Both the position numbers and the translations under genes were made by a program. Positions 1 through 12,360 of a stretch of DNA of 64,000 nucleotides are shown here, in pieces (position 1 is the stretch's first letter; every line of letters starts with the position of its first letter). Below the pieces are notes generated by a model. It saw only the letters and a list, made by a program, of their open reading frames with translations. It did no database searches and was not told where the DNA came from. Source of the DNA: Ramazzottius varieornatus (taxonomy: Eukaryota > Tardigrada > Eutardigrada > Parachela > Ramazzottiidae); contig BDGG01000001.1 of NCBI GenBank assembly GCA_001949185.1, positions 7,266,149 through 7,330,148 on the forward strand, in the 5' to 3' direction.

Positions 1-88
1 CTTCCGCCTTCCGGTCGCGGTCTCCACTCGATGCTTCCGACGCTTCCACATCGTCATCTTCGTCGATGACAATCTCCGTAGCGGCCAT
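1..88 (-). CDS. N-terminus of an unidentified acidic protein, cut by the window edge
   Basis: Reading the minus strand from an ATG at 88-86 gives 29 codons without a stop up to the window edge. The peptide begins MAATEIVIDEDDDVEASEAS and is rich in Asp, Glu and Ser. The rest of the gene lies outside the window, so no function can be given. It is transcribed away from the NFAT-like gene, leaving about 1.25 kb between the two starts. It could be a chance reading frame, but a start codon followed directly by clean acidic low-complexity sequence is typical of nuclear proteins. Confidence 0.4.
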   Translation of the reverse strand, partial: MAATEIVIDEDDDVEASEASSGDRDRKAE

Positions 89-1341
89 CCTTCAGCAGTT
101 CTCTCGAAAATCAACCAAACCTCTTGTACACTTCGCACAGCCGATGGTACAAGTTTTCATGGAAGAGCGAAAGTCAAGATTTCATCAGAAGATGCGTTAG
201 ACAACTAGAGTTAAGAGATTAGTCGCCCTCTTGCGACAACTTGTGCCGTATGGTGTGCTTGATTTTGCAATCGCTTAGTCATTTCTCACTCGAAGGTTTA
301 CATGGGTGGTTGTCCTCTAAGAACTATATGCATTTGGAACGATAATCGCTCGTTCAACTCTGAAAAAACTGTGACTTTTTACATTTACCAAAGCGGAATT
401 CGGCTTTCCGCTCCGCTTTGATCGTTTTACCGCTTTCGTAGTTTTCTACGAATTCCGCTTCGCTACGTCCAGTTTTGGCCAAAGCTCCGTCCGCTATAGT
501 TTCGCTACAAAGCGAAGCGAAGCGGACAGCGACCACGAAAACGCTACGCCGCTCCAAAACTGCTCATCCCTGGTCACAAGACCCGCAAACCGCAAATATG
601 TTTATGTGTGCGCACTGTACCCGGGCATAAGAACTTGGGGAAAGCCCGAGATATCGATTACGTTTTTGTACTAGTGCCCGAGATCGGATTGATCCGTTTG
701 TTTCTGGGCTGAAGACTGCAATAAGTACTGTACGAGTACTTCGCTGCTGGAGAACCGCAGGAGGTCCTTCCGGGCTGGCACTTCCGCCAGAAGTACGAGT
801 ACGAACTGCACCAGTCCCTCAGTGACGGGCATCAGGATGAACAGTCTAGTGCGTTAGGGCAACATGCAAGCTGCGTTTACTTCACGTTTACGACAAAGAA
901 GTATAAGCCTTCTTCATTAACCATTTTGTCTTGACATCGATTTTTGTCGTTGCATGCGTCGAGAAGCGCGCAGCAGCGTTCTCTGCTCGCTCACGTATGC
1001 GCCAGTATACCCGGGGGTGTGGTAAAGCTTCCACCACCACGTTGAGAGTCCGGAAAATTCCGCCGACAAAACGCGCACTCAACAGCTGTTCAACTTTGCA
1101 GGTTCTTTTCTCCATGACTCCCTCAGTCCTTCTTCGACAAGCTCTTTGCATCTCTTTGCTTGTTGTTGAGTGCTTAACCTGACCCTTTGGGAAAGGATTA
1201 TTCATCTCCTGAGTGCGGGAAGATTGTGTAGATTAGACTTTGTTGCGGATCGTAAGAGGACGACGGATTCTCGACGCACCTGATTTGTACGTGGAGAGAT
1301 CTCATACAGATCAGCATAATCTGGCTCAGAGGGACTTTTAG
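89..1341. other. Intergenic region between divergent genes
   Basis: No convincing coding sequence. It should contain both promoters and the 5' UTR of the NFAT-like gene. Positions about 400-550 are a low-complexity patch of repeated CGCTTCGCT/CCGCT-like units that gives short overlapping open frames on both strands. Overlapping open frames at 888-1205 (-) and 931-1182 (+) show no protein-like composition. The ATG at 1342 is preceded by TTTTAG, which could be either an in-frame stop or a splice acceptor, so an upstream 5' UTR exon is possible. Confidence 0.5.
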
Positions 1342-4300
1342 ATGACACAGAAATCCGCTCTCCGGGATCTGCTACGAGTTATCAAGAAGAACGGAACGGA
1401 TCGACTCTTCGTCGTTGCAGACGCTGGCATGAAACGGAATAGTCCAAGCATGGCCAGCCTTCCGGCGATTCGTGATCGCGCCAGTCGCAGTGGGGTGGTT
1501 CGCTCTCGGGCAGGCACCATCGACTCGGATTCTGGATATTCCGAGCTTGTACCCTCAGTACCCAGCACCCCTCCAGTGCGTGGAAGCACCAAGAGGCCCA
1601 GCTCTGGTAACAGCAACAACAGTCATCATAACGATGATGTCTTTCCCGTGACGATCCCCTATGGCAGCCGCAGCTCTGGAAGGAAAGCTGCCAAAATTTC
1701 AAGGGATAATGCGTCTCCTGATGAGCGTTTCGACGATATGGGGTGAGCTCTTGAATCTCGTGGGCTGGAATAATGTGAGATTTTTGTCGTACACAGCGGA
1801 TGACGCAAACCTGTTCGGTCGATTCGTTGATCAAAAGTCTGTGCTTGCGTGGCCATCTCATTTCCCAGCCTTTCTCAGAAACCTTCGGGATGGAAGTGTT
1901 ATAGTCTTTTCGTCCTGATGAGTTTCTGATGAATACTGTCCCTGAAGAGACTACAAAATTTTGTTTGGTTTCGGGAACGAAGGACTTGGAGGTGCTGGGA
2001 AGGAAATAGGCTCTTGCTACGTACATGCGATTTTCCGATCAGTTCGCGCAGCAGCACATGATATGCTGGAGTTGAATGGGTGGGGCTTATCAATGGTTAC
2101 AAACTTGCAGTGTATATGTTTGGTTGCAGACTGCTAACTCCGCTCACCAAAACCATCCCTGCAAAGTACGGAGTTCTGGAATTGGTGGTAGAACGACAGC
2201 CGGAAGGACATCACAGAGGTAACCAAAGGTCATACATTCGTGATGGTTTCGTGTTTTATGTCAATTCTTACATTGCATTGTGTATAGTCAAAGTTCAATC
2301 GAAGTCTCCATGAAGCAAAACTTCAAGGTTCTATACATAGCGAAACTTTATAGTAGTTAAGCCCATATCCTTGATGAATTACTGGAGATTCTCTCTTAAT
2401 GGTGATGCTTGATTAACGGTATCCTGTTGGGTTGCAGCTCGCTATCAGAAAGAAGGAAGTCGGGGATGCATTAAGGACCGCACCGGAAATTCGTGTCCTG
2501 CTGTTCAAGTAAGGGGAAAAGCCTTCTCAGTTATATGTCTGATCAATCATCTGTAATGGAGGTCAATCATGTAATGAATGTGAAGGTTGCTCATCGTGCG
2601 TTGTAGCTGAAAGGGATTGAGCATGCCAGTATTTTGCAAATCTTCGTGGCGACGGAGAGCGGGAAGGTTCGACCACACCCGCTGTACCGTGCATGCAAAG
2701 TCGGCGGCAAGAACTCCACTCCGTGCCGTGATCGCACAATCCAGAATATCAACGTCTTAGAAATGGATATCAAGCCGGAAAACGATGGCTTTGTCAAGTA
2801 AGAAAGAACCTTTTGTAGAATTCACGATGAAATAGTAGCCACGATTTATTTCATGCACCTGCGCACATTGATCTCTACACTTTTGCGGTATGAACGGTCT
2901 GCAGGTGCGTGAGAGCTTTAATTATGTTTATGTCAGGGACCTGCATACGCTTGGTAAAGTGCTTCGGCATGGTGTGATGTATGCAAGACCATGAAAGGTC
3001 GCTTGCTTTGTTTTTTTCCGATGTTCTCATGATTCACTGTTTGTTCTTTTTTGTAGTATCGACTGTATGGGTATTCTGAAGCTCCGCAACGCCGACTTGG
3101 AAGCCACAGCAGAAGCGGACGACACCGCGGGACGCCGGAAGAAGCGCGAACCTGGTGTGAGGCTGGTCTTTCGAGCCATCACGAGGTACGGCGAGACACC
3201 GGTGACGCTACAAGTCTGCTCCATACCAGTCTGTTGCAGTAAGTCTAATCATGCTTCATTGAAAGAGGTCTTTTAGTCTCTGTTATCAAGAAAACCGTTC
3301 CCGTGGCGCATTGATAGTCTCTTCCCGGTGTAATCGGATTGTAGCATATTACTGTCATTAGGGATGATTACTAAAAGAAGGTATAAAGTCTTTGCGCAGA
3401 GCTGACGTCTGTCTTCTGCCCTGTAGCTCCCACACCAGGTGTACCGGAAATACACCGCATCTCCCACAAGGAATGTCTCGCTTCAGGCGGATTAGAGTTA
3501 ATCATCCTGGGACGAAATTTCGTCAAGGACGATACAAAAATGTTCATACAGGAAGTCACCGATAAAAGTAAGCAAAATGTAGCTCCTGTGTATTTTTGGA
3601 TTTTGAACGTCACACAGACCTTTCATATTCCTTTGTAATTTTTAGCCGAGGAAGAAGTGGTTTGGCAGAGAGAAGTCACGCTGCAGCGAGAATTTTTCCA
3701 TGCCGCTCACATGGTGGGAATCTAGTCAGGCCGAGCGAAGCGAGGCCCTTTTAAGTCTGTCGAGATTTCAATGGACGATCAGATTGTTCGAGCTTTCAGA
3801 TATCGCAACCTCTGTACTGAAAACAAGTGCGCAACTTGATCCGAGTAGCAAAAGTTTTTACTCGCAAAACTTGTGCTTCTCTGCTTCTGCTCAGCCTTCC
3901 CAGTGGTCAGAACCACTAGCTAGTTCTATTTGATATTGATTAAAATAACCACAAGATCGAAAATATATTTTTCATCAACATGAAATATTTTGTAGGTTGC
4001 CGCCATTCCACCTTACCACAACTTGCTGATTTCCCAGCCCGTCAACGTTCAGATCGTCATCAAGAACAAGGCCAAAGTCAGCGAGCCTTATCCCTTCTCT
4101 TATTCACCTGGTAATTATTTTTCAAAAATAGGAGAAAAAATGTCCTATTCTTACGAGCTTCGCACTGCAGACGTATGTAAGGCTGTCTAAGCCGGCTTTT
4201 AACTCGGGCAAACCAAAAAAATAAACGTTCTGCGCGACCGGATGTGGGTGAGTATACTGGAGTAAGCGTGCTGTACCCAGGTCACTTCGTGCACAACGAT

Positions 4301-5074
4301 TTTGTTCTTGATTATATTCGTGGATGACTTTCAGATTTCATAGATCGCTTCTCCTTCTTTGTAGATGAAGCAGTCGAACGTCTTCTCCAGCAGAACCACC
4401 TCTCACGAATACCTGGTGTGGTGGAAGATGAAAGAAAATCTGAATGCAGAAGCATGATGTCTTCTGCCAGCAGGTCTCCAAGTTCCACCATCCCGGCACC
4501 GAATTTCACTGACGGCGAAGACGCTGCGGATGTGCGTCCGCGGAGCATAACCATGGCCTCGACCACAGTCTCTAACCACTCCATGGAAAGCGGCCATACC
4601 GCAAGTTTTCCACCCATTGGAAGGGTAGAGACGCTGGTGCCGATCACACCTGCCGGTGGTAGCATGGGCCAAATCAGCTACTACCTCCAAGCACCGGGCG
4701 GAAATCAGCCCATTTTCATTACCATCCCTAACATAAACCAACAACAGCCTCAAACACCAGCACAGATGCAGAATAGTATGATGAATATGATCATAGGGAA
4801 TCTACAAGCACAGATGGCGAGAGCGGAAGCTAGTTCTTCACCGTTTACGCCACAACCCACACAAGCCCCATACTACCCATCACCAGATACCCCCACCAAT
4901 CAACCTAGCTACGATGCCCAGCAGATGAAAAAATTCCTGCAGAGCTTCAATACAGGTGAGCTCCGAACGATGGATGTGACGCAGATGAACGAGGACCCCT
5001 TCACGGCGGCCAATGCCGAAACCGCTGCCGACGAGCTCTTTGCTCAGCTTCTCAGCGACATCATGGACGCTTAG
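1342..5074 (+). CDS. NFAT5: NFAT5-like Rel-homology transcription factor, nine exons
   Basis: Exons 1342-1742, 2130-2218, 2438-2508, 2607-2797, 3057-3238, 3427-3567, 3646-3713, 3996-4110 and 4365-5074 join in phase with GT-AG introns to give 655 residues. Residues 1-133 are Ser-rich. The DNA-recognition loop RARYQKEGSRG lies at about 163-173, and the NFAT-type segment GILKLRNADLEA follows in exon 5; both resemble NFAT5 more than the calcineurin-dependent NFATs. An IPT/Ig-like dimerisation domain spans about 312-419 (PEIHR, GRNFVKDDT, AIPPYHNLLISQPVNVQI). The tail (420-655) is rich in Gln, Ser and Pro, as in NFAT5 activation regions, but far shorter than in vertebrates. Known family role: nuclear factor for osmotic stress and immune genes. 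The start is the first ATG in frame with the conserved domain; an upstream exon cannot be excluded. Identification as NFAT is firm, as NFAT5 likely. Confidence 0.92.
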
Positions 5075-5458
5075 ATGAAGGGTGATGGGATTCGTGGCAA
5101 TGAGAAGGAAAGAAAAAAGAATTATACTTGTTGTTGTGCTGAATTCTTTACGCTTCAATCACACTTTAGGCTTCCTTTGTATAATCCGTCGCTTTCTGAT
5201 AGTTTGGGCTCACCTGTTCTTTTGCTGCAGATTTTTGCAGATATTCCTATGCATATCGGTGAATAACTGCAAATTACTAAGATTTTATTCTGTTTCTTGT
5301 TATGGCGGGGAATGTTTGGGTGATCGTTTGAGTAACGGGAATGATTTTCTTTCCTCGCTGAGAAGGCACCCATCTTGTGCTCGTGTGTGTGGCCACTGTG
5401 TACATTAGCGATGCGTTTTGTGTTACCTATTTTTTTTACGAAAACTTCCTCATCTTGA

Positions 5459-5464
5459 AATAAA
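5459..5464 (+). terminator. Polyadenylation signal of the NFAT-like gene
   Basis: Canonical AATAAA about 385 bases after the NFAT-like stop codon, with no competing gene between them. Confidence 0.5.
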
Positions 5465-5952
5465 GTTTCTGAGGAGCAATTCCGTGATATCTGGATTCTG
5501 GACAAGGAAGTGGGAGCAAAGTCCATGAGAGAAGACTCATGACGCTGATTGATTGGTCAATCAACAGTTCGAATCAATCGACGGATGTACACTGACAGCT
5601 CCGAGCGAACTAAACAGCACGATCCGAGGCTTGATTGGTTCGCTTGGTTAATTCATTCAGTATGGTTTCGCGGTAAGGTGGTTACAAACATCAATCAAGT
5701 TCATGTAAGTAGGGTGTTTTCTTCCAGATTTCTTTCACGTCAGCGTTTGGGCCGGAATTTATTCTCATTGGACTTCTTGTCGTCTTCCCGTCTGAATCCC
5801 GAGTCGGCAGTCTACGAGATCGTGTTTGGAGGAGGGTAGAGAAACACGAGCTTATTGAGCGGAGCAGGTAAGATTTGTTTGCGAGAAACTTTCATCTGGC
5901 GGAGAGAAACGCGCCACTATGATGGGTAAGTTGCTTTGCAGGTCTGTCCACA

Positions 5953-7141
5953 ATGTCTAAAACAATGGATATTAACTCCATTGTTAAGGACTTCATGGCT
6001 GGAGGTATATCTGCAGCCATCTCCAAGACGGCAGTCGCGCCGCTGGAGCGCGTTAAGCTGATCCTGCAAGTCCAGAAAGATTCCCTGCAGATCCGTCCCG
6101 ACCAACGCTACAAAGGCATGATGGATGCATTTGTCCGTATTCCGAAAGAACAAGGCTACATATCCTTCTGGCGCGGCAACTGGGCTAACGTCATCCGCTA
6201 CTTTCCTACACAAGCACTCAACTTTGCGTTCAAGGATCAGTACAAGCGTGTCTTCCTGTCGGGAGTCAACCAAGATACCCAGTTCTTTCGCTTCTTCCTG
6301 GGCAACGTCTTGGCCGGTGGCGCAGCTGGTATGACTTCGCTGGTCTTTGTATACCCTCTGGACTTCGCCAGAACCCGTCTCGGAGTGGACGTTGGAAAAG
6401 GTATGCCGGAAACTTTGTATGAACCGTCAGAAACGGAATAATTCGTACGAACCACGACAAAACTGTTTCACTCGCGCACAATATTTCTTTTATCGGCACT
6501 TTTCTGTTGACTTTGATGACGTCATGGAGGAGTTGATAGGCTCCAATCAAAACCGAAGTTATCTGGGTGAAGTATGACGTCATTGCACGTGGCCACTTCG
6601 GCTGGTGATAATGGGTATGGGAGCGTGAGCATGACATAACATGCGCACTTGCATTTTAGGCGCCGCCGGTCGGGAATTCAACGGTTTATGGGACTGCATG
6701 AAGAAGATAACAGTAGCTGATGGTCCCAGAGGTTTGTATCGAGGTTTCAACGTCTCAGTGCAGGGTATTTTCATCTATCGAGCTGCCTACTTTGGCTTGT
6801 TCGACACGTCGAAAGTCTACTTCAAAGATAAGAAAGTCCCGATAGTGCTAAACTTTTGTATCGCGCTGGTCGTCACCACCATTGCCGAGTTCCTGGCTTA
6901 TCCATGGGACACGGTCCGACGTCGCATGATGATGCAGTCTGGTAGGAAGGATATCCTGTACAAGAACTCGTGGGACGCCATGACCAAGATCGCCAAGAAC
7001 GAAGGCGCGGCGGCCTTCTTCAACGGCGCAGTCAGTAACATGCTGCGAGGTGTCGGAGGTGCGCTGGTCCTTGTACTCTACGACGAACTTAGACATGCCA
7101 TGGAAGCAAATCCTAACGCGCCCAGAAAAGTCGGGCATTGA
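5953..7141 (+). CDS. ANT: ADP/ATP carrier (mitochondrial adenine nucleotide translocase)
   Basis: Exchanges cytosolic ADP for matrix ATP across the mitochondrial inner membrane. Exons 5953-6400 and 6660-7141 join in phase to 309 residues, the usual length. The three carrier repeats each show their P-x-[DE]-x-x-[RK] signature: PLERVK (about residue 30), PLDFAR (about 138) and PWDTVR (about 230). The last runs into RRRMMMQ, the diagnostic motif of ADP/ATP carriers. A 5' UTR intron is likely at 5868-5941 (AG/gtaagat to ttgctttgcag), placing an acceptor 11 bases before the ATG. The 3' end converges on SLC12A9. The sequence looks intact and highly conserved, consistent with a functional housekeeping gene. 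Confidence 0.97.
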
Positions 7142-7757
7142 AAGCACTTTTCGGAGAATTTTTCGACCTATGTTCCGTAGAGGGATTTGTAGCTTAATCC
7201 TGTAATTTTCCGGCACGGTAATACCATGCCTAAAGAATTTCTCCGATTTTTCTGCTGAGCTACTTTTTCATTTTTAATCTATAAGTGTCACTTTGCTCAT
7301 CGGCTTCATTCCTCCCACTATTTCATCATGTTTCTGTTTGATTTGGTTTTAGTCCCCGTGTTTATCTCGTTCCTTCCGGTAAAATTCCAGGCCAACTTCA
7401 GCCTCCGTTACAGAAAGATTCGAAATCTCCGATTTTTAATCATACGGTACGCGATAAAAAACTAACCCATAAGATCACTGAGCTTCTACGTACAGAACAA
7501 CCCCACACAGTACGAAGGCACAGAGGGAATTTAGGCACATAGAAAAATGAGTTTCCGACAGACGGGAATTATGGAAGTAGAAATTTGATATAAGAGTCAG
7601 CGATCACAAGATAGGCACGAAGATATCTTGGCCGAGCTTTTCCCAACAAGCAGAAAAACGCATACAGTATAAAACTTACACCAGGACGTCAAATTTTACA
7701 AAGCCGGTGAAACTTCAAAGCGCCATTCTCAACAACGACCGGCAGTTATTTTTCAAC
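7142..7757. other. Intergenic region between convergent 3' ends
   Basis: AT-rich sequence holding the 3' UTRs of the ADP/ATP carrier (+) and SLC12A9 (-). No canonical AATAAA was seen close to the carrier stop codon, and no gene was seen. Confidence 0.5.
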
Positions 7758-10700
7758 TTAGATAGTGGTCGAAGTAACGATGCTTATGCCATGCACTAAC
7801 AAGGCCGGGCTCGGCAACGACGAAATGCTTTCCAGGAAGTCCATGTACACTTCGCTTTTGGTCACATCGGACGGAGGTCGCGGCATGTACAGGAACGTCA
7901 GAGCGGAAGTCTGACTGTGGAACCTCAGCAACCTCTGGACTGCATGAACGTATCCTTCAGGGAGACTGTATGGCTGCATCTCGGACACCGGGCTAGAAAC
8001 TTCGTTGCTCAAGGAACTGTCCACGTAGGAGGCTGTAGTGGAACGGTCTATGTGCTGCATGGCGTCGTCCCATACGACGGGTACGACCTTGCCTTGGATG
8101 CGCAGTTGGCCCAGAAGGTTATTGAGAGTTCGGACGCGCTTCAAGACGTTGTCCGTTTGTTGTCTATGAGTCAGGAAAACCCTCAACGTCGACCTACAAG
8201 GCAAGGAAAAGGAAGAAGTATTCATGACAAATTCAAGCAGGGGTATTGCCAGCCTCGATGTACCCCTGCATTCAAGGACCACTTCACTGCATCCACCGGT
8301 GACGTGTAATCATCCGTACATCCACCTTACTGACAGTACGACTGAATTGTACGCAGATACTTGAAAGTCTGAATCCGTTTCCAGTACGGCTCACTGGACA
8401 ATTCCGCAGTCTTTCAAGTACCTGCATACCGGAGCACCATACAAAAACGTTGCTCGGCCGTATGCAGGTACTGGACGGATAAGTACTTTATTGTTTAGAG
8501 ACCTAACAAGAGCCTGCATACAGCTAAGCCATTGATTTCCTGTGGCGTTCAAGTATGCAGGCTCGCAGAAGACGGGAACAACACCGATCTCTTCGTTAAA
8601 TGTTCATACCTTCGACGCCACGTGCTGGTCATCTGGAGTACCGTGGCCAGTTGCATCAGGAACAGCGCCGATGTGTCGTAGTTGTCGACAAGCGAAGGAC
8701 GCATCAAGTCAACTGGCCACACATCGATCTGCACCGGTCCACTCTGCAGCGTCCCCCTCTTGTCGAAAGTCTGGAAGTTGCGCGCGATACAGACGTTCTT
8801 CCGCATGCGGAGACAGTCGCGCAGGATCTGGACAAACTCCCGGGATGATAGACCCGGAGGTTGATGAGGTATAGAGAAAGGTGACGACACGAACTCGCTG
8901 GACGGAATGGTCGGGTTGCAATAGCGAGGAAAGCCCAGAATGATCGTGTTGGGCTTCATCCCGCCTAAACCCGAGAGGTGTACTAGGTGGTGAAGACCCT
9001 CACGAACAGTCCTACAAAGTCACCAACGTGTCATCTGCCTTCACGTCGGAAACAAACAGTAACAAAGTGGACGTCATTAGAAAGAATGCGAACTATATGT
9101 TCAACACGATAGCCTCACCGGAGAAAACTTCATCTGACAGAAGACAGAAACCTCGATATTGAGTACGAAGATCCACTTTTTGAGAGTGGAGAAACAGAAA
9201 CCGCCACAGATTCTACAAACTATGAATACCTTGCCATGGTCAGTTCGACGAAAGCCTTTACTCTCAAGCGATCGACATACTCCAGCCATTCTGAGTATTC
9301 TTCTTGCAGTGGGTCGACTTCCAGGTCTTCGAAGCTACCTTTCTTGACATGGCCAATCATGTACAGTCCTACAAGACAATAGCATGGAAAACAGTCACAA
9401 CCTTATGGTGGAAGGTCGGGAGAAGACTAGGAAAGGGTTCACTTACCTCCTTTCTTGAGGTCGTTGATGAAATCGACCAAGTTATCCGCCGTGTCCCTTC
9501 TCGAGACCAAGAGCAGCACCTGCGGCCTCCAGAACTTGACATGTTCTTTCCTAATGTCCAACAGCAACAGGTACTTCCGCACTTGATGAAAAATGAGTGC
9601 CTGGCTGATGGAGCCCCAATTGATGTCGGGACTCCAAAAATGCAGGCTAAGCATCAGCAGCAGTGCCACCGCGAAGGAGACCGCAGCGTAGATGGGTGAG
9701 ATGATAAACATCATGACACCACATCCGCACATGCCCAGGAAAGCCGTGTGCCAGCTGAAGAAGTTATACTTGGGTCGCCAGTTGGGCGCGGAGGCTAATT
9801 CCATGGCCAGACAGGCTAGGTTGTTGCCAAAGTAGGAGAGAAGAAAAAAAATGGACGTGATGCGGGCGATTTGGTTGAGCGAAGGAATCAACAGAACAAT
9901 CTACCAAAATAGAGGAGACAGTTTAGGGCTCGCAATCAAGAAACGGGCGCCTTTCAAGCACATACGGACCTGTAACGGCACTACCATAGGGTTAAGCAGA
10001 TATGCAGGTATGTGCAACGCAAAATAAACCGAATATTCATAAATTCAGTCGACTTTCAAACGCTTGCGTACTTCCGCTCGCGTGTTTTACTGTTCGCCAT
10101 CTGTATGCAGGGACGTGTTCTTATCGCAGGGACGTGTTCTTATCTTACCACAGTGAGGAGGAAGGACAGTAGCACCGCCGGTATCGGATTTCCCGAGCTG
10201 GTAGTCTTGGCGAAGGGACTTAGCAGCGAGCCGAAGAGTTTATCTCTAGACACCGCCAGCAAGACCCGGCTAGCGCCCATCAGGTTGGTCATTGCAGCGG
10301 ACAGCGTGGCAGCGAGGACGCCGATGTCCACACTCGGTGCCCAGACGCTAATGGCTTGCATGAATGTGTAGTTATTCCTCAGCAAGTCACTGCAAAACAA
10401 AGCCCGACATACAGTACCATAAGCTCACAAGCCAGCCAAATGCCAAAGGTACGCGGGAAGGCCCAACAAAAAGTCCGCAGTCTTTCACACACCTACATCC
10501 TCGAGCGGTACGGTTAATGTCCGCCTGGATGTATGCAGGTTCTTGCAAAATACTGAACCCAATTTGCAACCCGACTTCACGAATATAAAACAGCACTCTT
10601 TGGTGAAGTCTGGATGATTAACGGCTTACTTTGTACAAGAGAAGGCGGTCAGGACGACAATTGTCGTGTAAACGACCGCGGTGGTGGCGAGTCCCGACAG

Positions 10701-12360
10701 AGTTCCACGAGGTATGGCTTTGGCTGGGTTCTTCAGTTCACCTGCGACGTTGGCGCCGCTCATGATGCCCGTCACACCGTTAAAGAGAACAGCAAAGACG
10801 GTCGCTGTGTCGACTTCCATACCGGAAGTGTAATCTGGTAGATCGAAGTGTGCTATACGAAGAAAAAACACGAGTGGATCGAACAGCAATGAGACAAATG
10901 GATAATGAAGATATTATAATTACGGTAAGTGTTGTTGGCAAATGTGGCTTTCGAAAGTCCGGTGTACTTTTCGCAGTAGGTAATATTATCTGTAGCGTTC
11001 GATCCGTAGTAGAACTGGTTCGTCCGAGGAATGTCGATGCAGAGTTCTCTGGAAAGAAAAGAGAGCATCTGTGAGAGTCATCTCTGCTGGTCTGGATGAG
11101 GGGTGCGATAAAAAGTTTGGCTTCTTACGAGCTGTTTATGAAGAAACTCAGGAAGGAAATGAAGGCCGCTGTGGCGACGACAGCCAGGATGAAGGCTGAC
11201 ATGTAAGCGAACATGGATGCGCCAACGACGCAAACGCCCATGTTGAAGACGCATATCACAGCGCCGTAGACGAAGGAGTACCAACGCCCATCAAGAAGGC
11301 CGCCATCAGAAAGTGACCCTTCGAGACAAAAGACGCCAGTTACAAACTAGCAACAAGCTACTCACTGCTGAATGAACTCCCAGAAAATTCAAAACTAGGC
11401 GTGAAAGATCGTCGTATCAAGTTGCGTACGCTTGCGGCGATTAACAATGAAACTGTGCGCCACTCAAGATGACGTCCTTTCAAGTTTCGTTTTCCGACCT
11501 GCCCAATTCGTTATGGACTAATTTACCACCAGGTCCAAAGCTGTTGATGAGGGTTTCCACCGCGCCGGAGACGTACAGCGCACCCGAGCAGATGTTGGCG
11601 AAGAAAAACAGCAGACCGATGGCTCCACCAAATTCCGGACCAAGAGCTCGGCTAATCATATCTGCATCATACACAAACATGTGAGCCACACAACATGTCA
11701 CAAAGTAACCTGAGGCAGGGTCGAAAAACTTCATGACTGCTTCGGGCTGTTGTCGATTACAAGCACCTGAGCTATTTTGGTTTCATCGAAAGTTGTCGCT
11801 TACAGTAAGCTCCTCCACTTTCCACTGCCCCGTTCGTCGAAATAGCACAAACTGAGAAGACGGTGCAGGTGACGATAACGTATGCGATGGCGAAAAGACC
11901 TAACGTCAGAAGGAATCCAGCATATCCAACGGCAAAACCTGGAAGGAGAGAACAATAAGGAAGTGTTTTAACAAGTAGCGCACGCTTCTAGCCACTGACA
12001 CTGAAAAAATACGCCACTTGGGAGAACAATCTTGTCGAGTTTGTTTGCCAAACATATACAATTTGAAATCCACCAGAAAACACAGAATAAATTAACGCAA
12101 GCTTTACCAAGACGTAGAAAGAGGATGGCGCTGAACATAGACAGGCATACTGGTGCGAAGACACCAGAGAAAGTGGAGAGTCGTCTGTGCGACGACTGCG
12201 GAAATTCTTCGTATTCGACATCATCAGCGTTGATGCTCGACTGTCTGTTTCGTCCGAAACCAGCCAGGCTACGGAACAGGCTGCGCTGTTGCTGGAGTGG
12301 CCGGTCCGTGGAAGAATTGATGGAGCGGATTTCTGAGCTGCTTCCGGTCGGAGATAACAT
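7758..12360 (-). CDS. SLC12A9: SLC12A9-like cation-chloride cotransporter family protein, eleven exons
   Basis: Minus-strand exons 12360-12108, 11938-11804, 11661-11527, 11318-11129, 11048-10924, 10852-10630, 10389-10149, 9900-9447, 9368-9230, 9011-8610 and 8193-7758 all join in phase to 910 residues, close to human SLC12A9. The short cytosolic N-terminus ends in [12 protein letters not shown] before the first membrane segment. TM core markers include [20 protein letters not shown] and [20 protein letters not shown]. An extracellular loop (exons 4-5) carries NXS/T sites. The C-terminal cytosolic domain has [33 protein letters not shown] and the terminal [14 protein letters not shown]. These C-terminal blocks separate SLC12A9 (CCC9/CIP1) from NKCC and KCC transporters. 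In vertebrates it modulates other cation-chloride cotransporters; its own substrate is unsettled. Introns carry copies of both palindromic repeat families. Confidence 0.95.
8325..8570. repeat. Repeat family B copy in the last SLC12A9 intron
   Basis: Contains the motif GTATGCAGGT and its complement ACCTGCATAC/CCTGCATAC several times in both orientations (for example near 8408, 8460, 8514 and 8550), with intervening TACTGG/CCAGTA segments that also pair. Related copies lie near 10475-10550, 38815-39065 and, weakly, 2940-2985. The arrangement suggests a short palindromic non-autonomous element, perhaps two copies end to end. Confidence 0.5.
10470..10552. repeat. Repeat family B copy in an SLC12A9 intron
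   Basis: Short inverted structure with ACACACCTACATCC on one side and GGATGTATGCAGGT on the other, flanking a TACGGTTAATG core. It matches the layout of the copies at 8325-8570 and 38815-39065. Confidence 0.45.
11962..12056. repeat. Palindromic repeat family A (MITE-like) in SLC12A9 intron 1
   Basis: Imperfect palindrome: GTAGCGCACGCTTC on the left pairs with TACGCCACTTG on the right, and the right arm continues into CTTGTCGAGTTTGTTTGCC. The arms have the same consensus as copies in introns of PLPP6, the RGG gene, RpL12, the gene at 30996, the gene at 34699 and the metalloproteinase. Confidence 0.6.

Noticed and set aside
1382-2026. 214-codon open frame antisense to NFAT exon 1
   Set aside because: Overlaps the recognised NFAT coding exon on the other strand, with a Cys/His/Arg-rich composition typical of a shadow frame.
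5953-12360. Functional cluster of transport and stress genes (NFAT5, carrier, SLC12A9)
   Set aside because: The genes have different orientations and separate promoters; adjacency alone does not support a functional unit.
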